Shown: positions 8,562 to 18,200 of the stretch, in pieces
How positions within the stretch are numbered: position 1 is the stretch's first letter
Layout: each line of letters starts with the position of its first letter
NCBI GenBank assembly: GCA_008690995.1
Contig: VRMN01000002.1
Span: 2,232,001 to 2,296,000, forward strand
Reading direction: 5' to 3'
Length of the DNA stretch: 64,000 nt
Source of the DNA: Porphyridium purpureum
Lineage: Eukaryota; Rhodophyta; Bangiophyceae; Porphyridiales; Porphyridiaceae
The notes under the pieces: model-generated
Seen by the model: the letters and a program-made list of their open reading frames with translations, nothing else
What the model was told of the DNA's origin: nothing
The model's database searches: none
Position numbers and translations under genes: made by a program

Positions 8562-9764
8562 ATGAGCGAGTTTGTGGAGCGCGCGTTCGGCGTCTCGGAG
8601 CAAATCGGCTACGACGCGTTTCGAGCGCACTTGCTCCGCAATGCTCGATTCGTCGCGTCCACCACGCCCGCCGGGTTTGCGGCAGAGACTTGTGAAATCA
8701 TAGGGAGACACGGCGCCGTCCTGGCTGCGGGAACCGCGTACGTGCCATCTGTGGCTGAGCTCCACCAAGATGTGAGTGCCCTGCTCCACGACCCGCTTGT
8801 TCGTACGCTTGCGCTCGGCGGCGCGGAGGGCGCACGGCGCTCCACATCCGTGTGCAACGTGGTGGGGGAAGCTCGGGCCATGCACGCCCAGGCGGAAAAT
8901 GACGGCGCCGTGGTGCAGGCCGCGAGTCAGTTCAATCTGCTCGAGTTTCCGAGCCCGCGGGTCACGCCAGAAAATGGCATCCAGGGATATGAATTTGATC
9001 GCACGCAGGGCCCTGCATGTGCGATTGCGTGCGCCGCGGGCACCGCCTACCGGAACTACTTGATACCCACCCCATTTGGAAGGCCGGGCGCGCAGCGCGG
9101 GCAGACGGCACAGTGCCAAATCAATTGCCTTGCCGACATTGAACAAGCGGTGATCGAGAAAAGTGGTCGAGCACTGTGGGATACTGTCAACGGGTATGTC
9201 GAGTCAGACTCTTCCAGGCTCGACGAGCTCAATGCGTTGCTCGCCGGTACCGATGGATTGGAGGCGCGCTTGAAAAGCCTTCTGCGCATTGGCGTGCAAG
9301 AGAACACGCAGGTTACACATGACAAAGCCACATATACCAGCAGTCACCTTGGAACCGTGGGGGGCAAAATACTGACGGGAAGCGGGGCCGAGCCTGCCGC
9401 GAAGCATGCAAATCGTGTGACACAGGCCTATGCTTCTGCGCTCAGCATTGGATATTCCAGCGTAGAAGCGGACCGTTGGTGCCGCTTGGCACGAGTTGTG
9501 CTCGACGGAGCGTACGAAGCGACTCTCCTCGTGGGCGTCAAGCAGACGATCACGGCGCTGGCACAGGGAAAACCACGTCCTCGGATTCTCTTGACCAAAG
9601 TCGGTGGTGGCGTCTTCGAGAATAAGATAGAGTGGATCGTGACCGCCATGGCGCGCGCGGTGCGCAAGATTAGCCAACACGGCGTGCCCTTGGACATCCG
9701 CGTCGTGCACTACGGTTCTGTAGAGTCGCAGTACGAACGTCTGGCCACTCCACCAGTAAAATAA
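8562..9764 (+). CDS. Conserved protein of unknown function, macrodomain-like
   Basis: This is a 400-aa intronless protein starting at an ATG preceded by a purine-rich leader. The phrases VVQAASQFNLLEFPSPRVTP, DRTQGPACAIACAAGT followed by YRNY, and near the C-terminus ILLTKVGGGVFENKIEWI resemble a conserved family scattered across bacteria and protists. I think its fold is macrodomain-related (an early nucleotide-binding-like loop and a late GGGVF loop), but I cannot confirm this and I assign no reaction. No signal peptide or membrane segment is visible, so it is probably cytosolic or nuclear. The copia 5' LTR ends about 106 bp upstream, in opposite orientation, so its promoter may have been displaced. 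Confidence 0.85.
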   Translation: MSEFVERAFGVSEQIGYDAFRAHLLRNARFVASTTPAGFAAETCEIIGRHGAVLAAGTAYVPSVAELHQDVSALLHDPLVRTLALGGAEGARRSTSVCNVVGEARAMHAQAENDGAVVQAASQFNLLEFPSPRVTPENGIQGYEFDRTQGPACAIACAAGTAYRNYLIPTPFGRPGAQRGQTAQCQINCLADIEQAVIEKSGRALWDTVNGYVESDSSRLDELNALLAGTDGLEARLKSLLRIGVQENTQVTHDKATYTSSHLGTVGGKILTGSGAEPAAKHANRVTQAYASALSIGYSSVEADRWCRLARVVLDGAYEATLLVGVKQTITALAQGKPRPRILLTKVGGGVFENKIEWIVTAMARAVRKISQHGVPLDIRVVHYGSVESQYERLATPPVK

Positions 9765-10088
9765 TGCCCTTCGGAGGCGCGAAAGCAAACTGGCTGGACA
9801 CCTGCTCGCCAGTCGGTTGGAGGGGAGACGGTGCGTGCGCTCGCGCTGACGGAATTTCCGCGCAAGGGCCAGTCCACAGTTTGGCACTGGAGCGAGCGGG
9901 CAGACAAGCTCCCCGCAGACTCGCCAAGTCTTGCGGAGGCCGCGCAAGCGCGCGCGCGTGCGTCGAGCGGGCTTACACCGACTCCCGGCCATTTCGACTG
10001 CGCTAACAAGCGACATGGTCTGCGTGGAAGCTGAAGCGCAAGCAATGGAGAGGCGGTAAGGGGCTGAGGTGGCGTCGCATAAAGGAAG
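9765..10088. other. Short intergenic region
   Basis: 324 bp between two plus-strand genes. No RNA gene, repeat or ORF is supported. G/A-rich words (agcaatggagaggcggtaaggggctgagg) lie just before the next ATG. Confidence 0.5.
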
Positions 10089-10979
10089 ATGGCGACAATC
10101 TGGGATCTTGATCGACGGCGACTACGCGTTGCGTTCATCGCCACTGCACCGAGCGGCGCGCGACCCGTGAACTCGGCGCGATGCTGCGGCTCGCGCTCAA
10201 CACGGCGTGCTCGTAACATAGCCTGGCCGCGAAGATGTGAGGCACGGACCCATGGCTCTGCGCGTGGGCAAGAACATCGGCCAAGCTCCGCAACAACGCA
10301 AGGGCATTCATGTCGCGGTGAGCTTGTGGTGCGTACTGCGGAATTCAAGGACCTGCTGCGCGTCAGCGAGTTGCTTGTGGCAAGCTTTGAAGTGGTGAGC
10401 CCTATGTTTTCCGGCTTTGTCAGGGCGTATTTCTTTCGTATCGCTGTCCTTGAATATTATATAGGCATTTTATTGCGCCAGCTTTTTCAAACGCATCAAC
10501 GGAAAGTCCTTGTCGCTGAGTGGCGCGAGGCGCAGACCACGCTGGCAGGTACCATAGAGTTGACAACCATCGATGAGGATGACGCGGTACTTTCGTACCC
10601 CTTCCCGCTCGCAGAGGCGTTTCGGTCACCGCTCGAACCAGGCTTTTCCTCAGGGCCTGTAGACGCATCACGAGAAAGCGGCCAAAAAAAGAGCAAGCGA
10701 CACGATCAAAAGCTTCCGTACATGCAGAATTTGGCCGTCGATGCCACGGTGCGTCGCGGAGGTGTTGGACGCGCGCTCGTGCAGGCGTGTGAGGAAATTG
10801 CTCAGAGTCAGGGGCACGCAGCGCTTTATCTGCATTATTTGGAGACCGCCGAGACGCCGGGGCGCTTTTGGACATCTCTGGGCTACCAGAGTCTCGCCCG
10901 CGACAACTTCACAGTGCCAATTTTAAGGAAGCTATTTGGGCTCGAGGTGCGCCGCTTTGCTGGAAAGCGCATGCGCTAG
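10089..10979 (+). CDS. GNAT-family N-acetyltransferase, probably organelle-targeted
   Basis: This 296-aa protein has a GNAT domain from about residue 78 to 275. The acetyl-CoA pyrophosphate loop is visible as RRGGVGRALVQ (near residue 221), preceded by the beta-strand YMQNLAVDATV and followed by LYLHYLETAETPGRFWTSLGY. The first roughly 75 residues are rich in Arg, Ser and Ala and poor in acids, as expected for a plastid or mitochondrial transit peptide. GNAT enzymes transfer an acetyl group from acetyl-CoA to amines; plastid members of plants acetylate protein N-termini and lysines, but the substrate here is unknown. It ends 24 bp before the stop of the convergent carboxylase gene. An insert of about 45 residues sits between the first strands and the core. 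Confidence 0.85.
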   Translation: MATIWDLDRRRLRVAFIATAPSGARPVNSARCCGSRSTRRARNIAWPRRCEARTHGSARGQEHRPSSATTQGHSCRGELVVRTAEFKDLLRVSELLVASFEVVSPMFSGFVRAYFFRIAVLEYYIGILLRQLFQTHQRKVLVAEWREAQTTLAGTIELTTIDEDDAVLSYPFPLAEAFRSPLEPGFSSGPVDASRESGQKKSKRHDQKLPYMQNLAVDATVRRGGVGRALVQACEEIAQSQGHAALYLHYLETAETPGRFWTSLGYQSLARDNFTVPILRKLFGLEVRRFAGKRMR

Positions 10980-11003
10980 AATTTATGGCTCTTCGAGGAT
11001 GGT

Positions 11004-13388
11004 CTACTCGGGTGGTTCAAAGACGACGAGTTCCTGGTCGAGCTGTACATCTTGGTCTACACTGCACGCCACTTTCAAAACTTTCAATGTGCGCGGCGCA
11101 GTCAACATGGTCTGCATTTTCATCGCCTCCAGGCACAACACGTCTTGCCCTTCACGTACAACGTCGCCTTCGCTCACGAAAATGCCGCGCACACACCCAG
11201 TCATGGACGCACGAATGGAGGTATCCTCGGTCGCTTCCACTGTGCGGTCAGGCCGATTGGCCATGATCGGTTCAAGCGAAAGGACAAACGGTGTGCGAAC
11301 CATCGCTTTCAGCTCAGCACCCTTGCTCAGGAGACTCAGCGTGCCACCAGCACCGTAATAATCCGCACCGATTCGCTGGAAGCATGCTGATACACCATTG
11401 ACCTGCCCGGAAACCAGGCTAGAGCGCGCACCGATGGACACTTCCTTGTACTCTTGCACTTGGATGGCGTGCTCCTGGTCCTGCTCGCCACAAATGTCAA
11501 AATTAGTCGTGGTACGCCGGGTAAATTGAGCTTGTTTGGCCTGCGAAAATGTCGTGCGGTGCACCTGCCCTTCAAAATCCACAATATCAATAACAACCTC
11601 CTTCTCTGAAGGCGCCTTGCGGAAAAAGTGTACGGCCACGAGCGCCATGAGTTCCGAGATTTCAGCTGGTGACAGCCGCACACCCTTGAAGCCGTCCGGC
11701 CATTCTTGCTCGAAGAGTTTTGTGGTCATGTCACCAGTGATCACCTGCTCCAGCCGTGTCAGCGCGCGTAAAAACGCAAGGTTAGTTTGCACGCCCTGCA
11801 CAATATATCGGTCAAGTGCATCCCCGAGAGAGCGCAATGCTGCGTCGCGCGTCGGTGCGTGCACAACAAGCTTGGCGAGCATGGGGTCATAAAAAATGCC
11901 GATGTGGCTTCCATCAGTCACCCCAGAGTCTACGCGCACGCCCGAGCTCGAGAATCCGAGCGCCGTGTCCAGCTTTCTGGCCGCGGCTGCTGCTGCTGCT
12001 GCTGCTGCTGAATCCGGGGTACCATTTGCGGTCAATGTCGGAGGTGGCAAGAGCACCGGCTCCTTGTACGCATGAAGCGTTCCAGTGCATGGAATAAAAT
12101 GACGCGCCGGATTCTCGGCGTACAGGCGCGCTTCAAAAGCATGACCATGAATCTCGCTCACAAGAGTCTCCTGGTCGAGGTCTAGCTTCTCGCCCTGCGC
12201 AATCCGAATCATCCATTGAGCCAGATCAACTCCAGATATGGCTTCGGTGATGGGGTGTTCTACCTGGAGGCGTGTGTTCATCTCCAGAAAATAAAAGCTG
12301 GCATCCACGCCAGATACCAGAAACTCTACCGTGCCGGCGCTTTCGTATCCGACTTTTCGCGCAAGCGCTACCGCCTGGGAGCCCATGGCTCGGCGCAGCT
12401 CGGGTGTTCCAAACGGAGACGGCGCCTCCTCGATCACTTTCTGGTTGCGGCGTTGCATGGAACATTCGCGCTCAGGAAAGTAGAGGACATTATTGTGCTT
12501 GTCTGCCAGCAACTGAATTTCAATGTGTCTTGGCTTTTCGATGAACTTTTCGACCAGCAACGCGTCATTGCCGAAAAAGCTTAATGCCTCCGACTTGCAT
12601 GTGTTGAAAGCCTTGACGCATTCTGCATCAGAGTACGCCACGCGCATACCTTTGCCGCCCCCGCCTGCCGACGCCTTGATCATTACCGGATACCCAATGT
12701 CGTTAGCAATCTGCTTGGCGTGCACGGCATTTTCGACTTGCCCAACAAAGCCAGGAATCATGTTCATACCAGCCGCCTTGGCGATGCGTTTGGACTCAAT
12801 TTTGTCGCCCATGGCCTCAATGGCGTGCGCCGGCGGTCCTACGAACACGATGCCGCGCTCGTGCAGCGCACTGGCCAGCAGCGGATTCTCGCTCAGAAAG
12901 CCATATCCAGGGGCAACTGCGTCTGCCTTTGCGCGCGCTGCCGCGTCGACAACACGCTCCACATTCAAGTACGACTCACGCGGGTCTGAACCGCCCAGGA
13001 AGACGGAAAAGTCGGTGCCACGCGTGTGCGGCGCGTCACGGTCAAACTGCGAAAAGATCGACACACTTTCCATCCGCAGCGCGCGCGCGGCGCGCGCAAA
13101 ACGCAGCACTATCTCGCCGCGGTTGGCAATCAGCACGCGCCGCAGTCGCTCCGTGCTGCCCATTTCATCATGCACGCCAGAGCAATGACTGTCAAACTCT
13201 ACGGACGCGCTCGTCTGCCTGTGTTCCCATTTGCCCAGCCAGATAAATCCTGGAAAGAAAATCTCGAGTGTCGGCACGATTTGTTCTTCCACACCCTGTG
13301 GCGTCATGAATGCGACTGAGCTATGCGCCATGGCGGATGTGTGGCGTCGCAAAGTGGCACGTGCCGCGTTTGCAGCGCCTCTGAACAT
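11004..13388 (-). CDS. PCCA: Propionyl-CoA carboxylase alpha (biotin) subunit, mitochondrial
   Basis: This 794-aa biotin-dependent carboxylase subunit starts at about residue 83 with the biotin carboxylase domain (LIANRGEI). The ATP-grasp glycine-rich loop MIKASAGGGGKGMR, the FIEKPRHIEIQ segment and EMNTRLQVEHPITE are present. The C-terminal biotinyl domain carries EAMKMQ with the acceptor lysine near residue 757. The loop wording (IPGFVGQVENA) favours propionyl- over methylcrotonyl- or acetyl-CoA carboxylase. It should pair with a beta subunit in mitochondria to make methylmalonyl-CoA. The N-terminus MFRGAANAARATLRR looks like a mitochondrial presequence. Residues 23-80 are unlike family members and could hide a short intron or be a lineage insert. 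A run of about ten alanines (11989-12011) is encoded by a GCT/GCA-type repeat. Confidence 0.92.
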   Translation of the reverse strand: MFRGAANAARATLRRHTSAMAHSSVAFMTPQGVEEQIVPTLEIFFPGFIWLGKWEHRQTSASVEFDSHCSGVHDEMGSTERLRRVLIANRGEIVLRFARAARALRMESVSIFSQFDRDAPHTRGTDFSVFLGGSDPRESYLNVERVVDAAARAKADAVAPGYGFLSENPLLASALHERGIVFVGPPAHAIEAMGDKIESKRIAKAAGMNMIPGFVGQVENAVHAKQIANDIGYPVMIKASAGGGGKGMRVAYSDAECVKAFNTCKSEALSFFGNDALLVEKFIEKPRHIEIQLLADKHNNVLYFPERECSMQRRNQKVIEEAPSPFGTPELRRAMGSQAVALARKVGYESAGTVEFLVSGVDASFYFLEMNTRLQVEHPITEAISGVDLAQWMIRIAQGEKLDLDQETLVSEIHGHAFEARLYAENPARHFIPCTGTLHAYKEPVLLPPPTLTANGTPDSAAAAAAAAAARKLDTALGFSSSGVRVDSGVTDGSHIGIFYDPMLAKLVVHAPTRDAALRSLGDALDRYIVQGVQTNLAFLRALTRLEQVITGDMTTKLFEQEWPDGFKGVRLSPAEISELMALVAVHFFRKAPSEKEVVIDIVDFEGQVHRTTFSQAKQAQFTRRTTTNFDICGEQDQEHAIQVQEYKEVSIGARSSLVSGQVNGVSACFQRIGADYYGAGGTLSLLSKGAELKAMVRTPFVLSLEPIMANRPDRTVEATEDTSIRASMTGCVRGIFVSEGDVVREGQDVLCLEAMKMQTMLTAPRTLKVLKVACSVDQDVQLDQELVVFEPPE

Positions 13389-14157
13389 GACTCACGACGT
13401 CCCTGCCAAAGGCCAGGACGCCGCGACGCAGAATGCGCGCCGACGAAAGGCAGCCGGGCTGCGCAGCTACCGAAGGCAGAGCGCGAGAGATACGTCCAAG
13501 GCACAACGACGCGTGTTGCAGCAGCTATATCCGCATTACACTGTTGCTGTTGAGGTACGCTCTGTTGAAGGAGCGCGCTCTCCGGTGCGTCGCCTGTCTT
13601 GGGGACACGAACAAGCAGGTCGACCGCTGCACATTGAAATCGGATCAGGGTCAGGCGAAGTGATGCTGGCGTTGGCGGAGCGGCATTCAGGCGCCAACAT
13701 ATTGGGCATTGAAGTGCACAAGCCCAGCGTCGCGGCCATTGTGCAGAAGCTGCATGCGCGCGCAGCGCACCTCACGAATGTACGTGTGCTGAGGATGGAT
13801 GCTATGACCATGGTGGCGTTCTGCATCGAGCCCAGCTCGGTCGACGCCGTGCATGTGTACTTTCCCGATCCATTCCCTGAAGCGCACGATCGCCGACTTT
13901 TACGGCCGTATTTTATTGAATTGCTGGCCGACGCTCTCGTTTTGGGCGGCCAGCTCAACGTTGCAACAGACGATGCCCACTACGCCGCGAGCATCCGTGA
14001 TTTGCTCAGCCAATTCGACTCACACTTTGAAGAGCAGATGGTTCACGAGCGTCCAGACTGGCGGCCAATTAGCAAGTACGAGGGAAAGGCTCTTCGAGAA
14101 GGCCGCACAGAAATCTTTGAGTTTAAATACATATTGAGGCGAGACAGAAAACACTGA
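13330..14157 (+). CDS. trmB: tRNA (guanine-N7)-methyltransferase, bacterial TrmB type
   Basis: The 275-aa protein is a Rossmann methyltransferase with the SAM-binding loop IEIGSGSGE and the TrmB signature VYFPDPFPEAHDRRL, followed by ELLADALVLGGQLNVATDD. It methylates G46 in tRNA. The sequence is closer to bacterial TrmB than to eukaryotic Trm8/METTL1 and has a basic N-terminal extension (MADVWRRKVARAAFAAPL), so I infer an organellar enzyme. ATGs at 13306, 13330 and 13387 are all possible; 13330 gives a plausible transit peptide. The start region overlaps that of the divergent PCCA gene. The stop lies 5 bp from the ERCC1 stop on the other strand. Confidence 0.88.
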   Translation: MADVWRRKVARAAFAAPLNMTHDVPAKGQDAATQNARRRKAAGLRSYRRQSARDTSKAQRRVLQQLYPHYTVAVEVRSVEGARSPVRRLSWGHEQAGRPLHIEIGSGSGEVMLALAERHSGANILGIEVHKPSVAAIVQKLHARAAHLTNVRVLRMDAMTMVAFCIEPSSVDAVHVYFPDPFPEAHDRRLLRPYFIELLADALVLGGQLNVATDDAHYAASIRDLLSQFDSHFEEQMVHERPDWRPISKYEGKALREGRTEIFEFKYILRRDRKH

Positions 14158-14162
14158 TTAGC

Positions 14163-15110
14163 CTACTTCGCCACTGAGTGGGCTTTTCCGACACTCTTTG
14201 CTTGCCGTTTCTTGAGGGGTGCGTTGAATGCCTCGAAAAGCCGCTTGGCTTTCACAGCGCCCATTCCTGGCTGGCTGCGCAGGTCGCGTTCAGAAGCCTT
14301 CACAATGGCCGCGAGCGTCCCGAATCGCGACGCGAGCATCAGCGCGTTGCTCTTGTTTACCGGCCGAACGGATGTAAGCGCAGCGCTCAGTGTTGAGAGA
14401 TAATCAGGCTCGCTGTGCGGGATGATGGCTGTCGGGTTCTTCTCGTCGAGCGCTCTAAACGTTTCTAGGTAGCGCGCCGCCTCGCCGTAGGTCGACGCGC
14501 AAATCAGCGTCAAATTGGCCAAAATGCACAGCTTTGTGAGCTCAGTGAGCGACTGGACCGGGTCTGGGATATCGGCCAGCACCAAAAGCACGCGCAGTTT
14601 GTAATCGGTGGGCGCGAGCTTCTTGAGCCGCTCGTATATGTATCCTTTGTTGAGTAGGTGGAACTGTAGCGATAGAAAGAACACGCATGAGTGCGCACCG
14701 CACAGAAAGTCTGCTTCAAATCCTGGCATCACCTGTTTCAGCACATGGCGCACCCATTTCAGCACCGGGTTTCTTCGCTGCGCGGGATGAATAACGAGTG
14801 CCGTTTTCGCCTTATCGCGCGCTGCTTTTGCTTCTACGAGCGCGAGTTCACCATGTGACATTCCGGAGGCAGACGCACCTTCCTTCACCGCACTCCCGTT
14901 CCCATCCACATTTTCCTGAACCTGCTGTTCCAGGCTCTCCCGTTCGGCTGCCACGTACGTGTCGGTCCCGCGCAGGAACTCGAACGATTCTGCAAAGCTT
15001 TTGCCACCTACTTGAGCACCGCCATGACCAGCCGCTGCCCGAGCACCAGCGTCAGATGTTTCCGCGCCAACATCTCTCTCTTCGCGTCGCGAGTCTGCAC
15101 GCGCCTGCAT
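14163..15110 (-). CDS. ERCC1: ERCC1/Rad10 DNA repair nuclease subunit
   Basis: This 315-aa protein matches ERCC1. The central domain begins NPVLKWVRHVLKQVMPGFEADF and continues through FLSLQFHLLNKGYIYERL and LRVLLVLADI. The C-terminal tandem helix-hairpin-helix region includes SRFGTLAAIVKASERDL and PGMGAVKAKRLFEAF. ERCC1 is the non-catalytic partner of XPF; the pair cuts 5' of lesions in nucleotide excision repair and acts in crosslink repair. The acidic, low-complexity N-terminus (about 120 residues) is typically poorly conserved. The frame extends upstream without an ATG, so 15110 is used. A divergent upstream region of 176 bp is shared with THOC2. Confidence 0.92.
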   Translation of the reverse strand: MQARADSRREERDVGAETSDAGARAAAGHGGAQVGGKSFAESFEFLRGTDTYVAAERESLEQQVQENVDGNGSAVKEGASASGMSHGELALVEAKAARDKAKTALVIHPAQRRNPVLKWVRHVLKQVMPGFEADFLCGAHSCVFFLSLQFHLLNKGYIYERLKKLAPTDYKLRVLLVLADIPDPVQSLTELTKLCILANLTLICASTYGEAARYLETFRALDEKNPTAIIPHSEPDYLSTLSAALTSVRPVNKSNALMLASRFGTLAAIVKASERDLRSQPGMGAVKAKRLFEAFNAPLKKRQAKSVGKAHSVAK

Positions 15111-15207
15111 CTCGGTCCGCCCGCCACAACCTTGGCGCGATTGACGTGACGACGACGAACACGACTGCTCGATAGCGCGCGCTTGATTGCCACGAAGACA
15201 CAAGACG

Positions 15208-15253
15208 GGCGAGGATCAGAGAGAGAGAGAGAGAGAAAGAGACAGACAGACAG
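15208..15253. repeat. GA and GACA microsatellite
   Basis: A (GA)n run is followed by (GACA)n in the 176-bp shared upstream region of ERCC1 and THOC2, next to the THOC2 start. It forms part of the purine-rich leader on the THOC2 sense strand. Confidence 0.8.
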
Positions 15254-15286
15254 CGTGAGAAAGTGAGGCGCCGCAAGCTTGGCAGG

Positions 15287-18200
15287 ATGCAGACTCTGCC
15301 GGAACACACGGCGGTGTTGCAAATGCAACGCGTGATGACAGAGTGTGTTAATACTGCGCTCCTCGCGCTCGGAAATGGTGCCGAAGAACCGGATTGGGCG
15401 CTCGTAAAACCTGTGCTGGACGGTGCGATTGAGCGGATTCGCTCGATTAGGGATGCAACCACAGCGGTGCTGTCGACCTCGCCCCGGATGATGCATTTGT
15501 CGGCTGAGCTACGGGAAGAAGAGCGCGATGAGTTGAGAAACAGTCAGGTCGGCTGGGCGTTCGAGTGCGCAGCGAGGGATATTTTTGTCCCTAGCGTCCT
15601 GAACATCGCACAAAACGCACACAGCCATCCGTCTGAGCAATCACCCCAAGCTCTCCACTTGGCGCCAGATGGAGACCGTCCATGTCAAGATCAAAGGTGT
15701 GCGCAAGTTCTGCGCTCGCTCGGTGAGGCCTTGGTGGCGCAAACGTGGTTGAAGGCTAGAGATTTGATCGTTCGGCTCCCAGACCAGGCACTGGCAGCCT
15801 TGCAGATCGTCGACAAGGACTACTATTTTAAAATGGCGAGGTACAAGCGCAAGTGTGTGGTTGAGAAACCTCCCGTGCACAACTTGGCCCGGGAGGAGCC
15901 CGATGGCTTCACCCAGCTGTTCTGGCACCTAAATGACCACATACTTCCGCGCAAGGACAACAGTGTTCCAACCACGGAGGAATGTGACACGGGGTCAAGA
16001 AGCGAGGATGAGATTTCTCGCGCGCTTCGGCGGTTCGAATCTCGCACGCGCGCTTGCATTGGCACGTTTCAGCTTGCGCCGAATCGGGTCGCAGACCACG
16101 CACTGCTTTGCATTCAGCTGCGCATAGAGCGGGACATTACTCGGGCAGTGATGGAAAAGCAGAATATCACATTCAAAACGAGCAGTCTGAATTGCACCGA
16201 CGATGCGGTGCGGCTCTGCCCGTCAGCTGACCTCGTCCGCATTTGCAAGAGCAAAAGGATCGAGCGCGCCGTGCTTGACTGCTTTGATGAGGCAAACGTC
16301 GCTTACGTATTAGGTACAAAACTGCGCGGCTACTCGCGGACATGTGACCAACGTATCGACCCTCTAGACAACGCCATCCAGCCAGTCCCACGCGCCCCGC
16401 TGTCTCTTCTGTTGCTGGTGGCGACGTTGATCTTGGAAAAGAAAGTGTCGCTCAAACTCATATGGGCCTATTGCGAACCTTCAGACAAAGCGCTAGCGGC
16501 ACAGAATATTGACTTTTGGCAGAAGGCGAAGAAGGCAGAGCACGAAATGGAAAACGAGCGGTCCTTAGGAGGCGGAGGTGCAAGCGCTGTGGGAGGTAGA
16601 CTGGGGCCCAGAAAGAACGCATCGCCCGCTGAAGACACGGATCCGGCCCGGCAGAGGAGTAATCGTTTGTCTGCGATTCGTTCTGCGCTCCGCAACTTTG
16701 ATTCGGGCCATCCTTGTGCGGCTCAGACGGAACCATATGACGCTAATGGCCAAAAGCTGTTGCTCTTAGAATCTTTCTTACGGCTCGGTGAGTGGACGCT
16801 TGCGCTGGCCGTGCAGCGACGCATGTGCTCTGTGCATGAGAGCGGCGTGGGACCGATGACAGGGTCAAATGCTGCGTCACCGGTTCACGTACTTTATGAT
16901 GTTGCTTCGCATGCGGGTGTTGCGGACGCCATGATACATCTATGCCAAGCAGTTTTGCTTCCACTGTTCTCGCCATCGCGGCGCCGTTTCGAGAACAAGC
17001 ACGGCGCCCAGTACAGCGTCCAGGAGGAGGTTGCCGCACTGACCGTCCCTGCAGGCAGCGAAAGCATTCAGGGTGACCAGAGAAAGATGAAACAGCTCGG
17101 AACTTTTGAAGAGCTTGACTTGGCAATGAAGAATGAAGATGGCATGTCGGGAGGAATCCGCGACCTATTGCTAGCGCTGGGCGTTCACGCGTCGTACAAC
17201 ATACGTTTTGTGTTCCAATTGGCTACCTTGGGCGTAGGCGAAACGAGCAGCGTGTCCGGTACGAGTCCCGACGGGACTGGGTTGCTTGCAGAGTCAACGC
17301 CTCGTGCGAGCACTGTTGCATTCCTAGTATCCCGTATTTTGCTACCGGTACAATCAGTTCTGTTTGGAGACGCGGGATTGCTCGACGCGTGCATGTGGCG
17401 CCAGATGAGTGAGTGCGCCGGGCTTGACTTTGCAGAGCGCGCTCGAGTTTACGCGGACGCACTGTTTGTCATGCGATACGTGCATACCAAGTGCATGGTG
17501 GCGCGAGCAAGTGCGACGAATGAGGTGCGATTCCACTTGCGGCGGTTTTCGAGCAACGCAGTCGCAGAGCTTTCTACCAAGCTCGCGGTGTGCTGTCAGT
17601 ATGGCGGCCTATGCGTGCCATCTGTTCTGCTCCGCCAGGTCATGTCGTATGGCAACATGGTTGCCCCACTTGCTAAGGCCATGGCCACGCTGTCCATTCT
17701 AGAGTTTGACCAGCTGTTGTACTTTTGTCTCGACCAACTAGAAATGCTCTTCATGAGCGGTACTCATGAACGCAGCACTAATCGACGCCGCGCTCACGGT
17801 GAAGCAGAATTAGCGGTGCGCCCCGACGGCACACTCAATTCCAAATTTGCCTACCTGATTGAGTTTTTAGCGTTGCTGCTCAGTCACTTTCCGGCGAGCT
17901 TGGATGTTCCAGCGGTGCTTCATTACGTGCTGGACCGTGGCACGAGCAGTGTCGGTGCTGCCATGGGCACTCCGGCCTTGCTGCTGCTCCGCGAAGTGCT
18001 TCTTCGTATGTGTGGCACCGCCGTATCGGACGAGCTGGGTTCGCGTGGAATCCACGCGCTCGCCATGCTTCCCACGTCGCGCATGTTTGTGGTGCGTGAG
18101 GAAAAGGGAATTCCTGTCGTGAGTACGGAATCGCGTATTGCGCGGGAGCGCCTTGTACGTGCCGCGTACAGTAGCCCTGCGTTGGCTGATAGTCTTGCCA

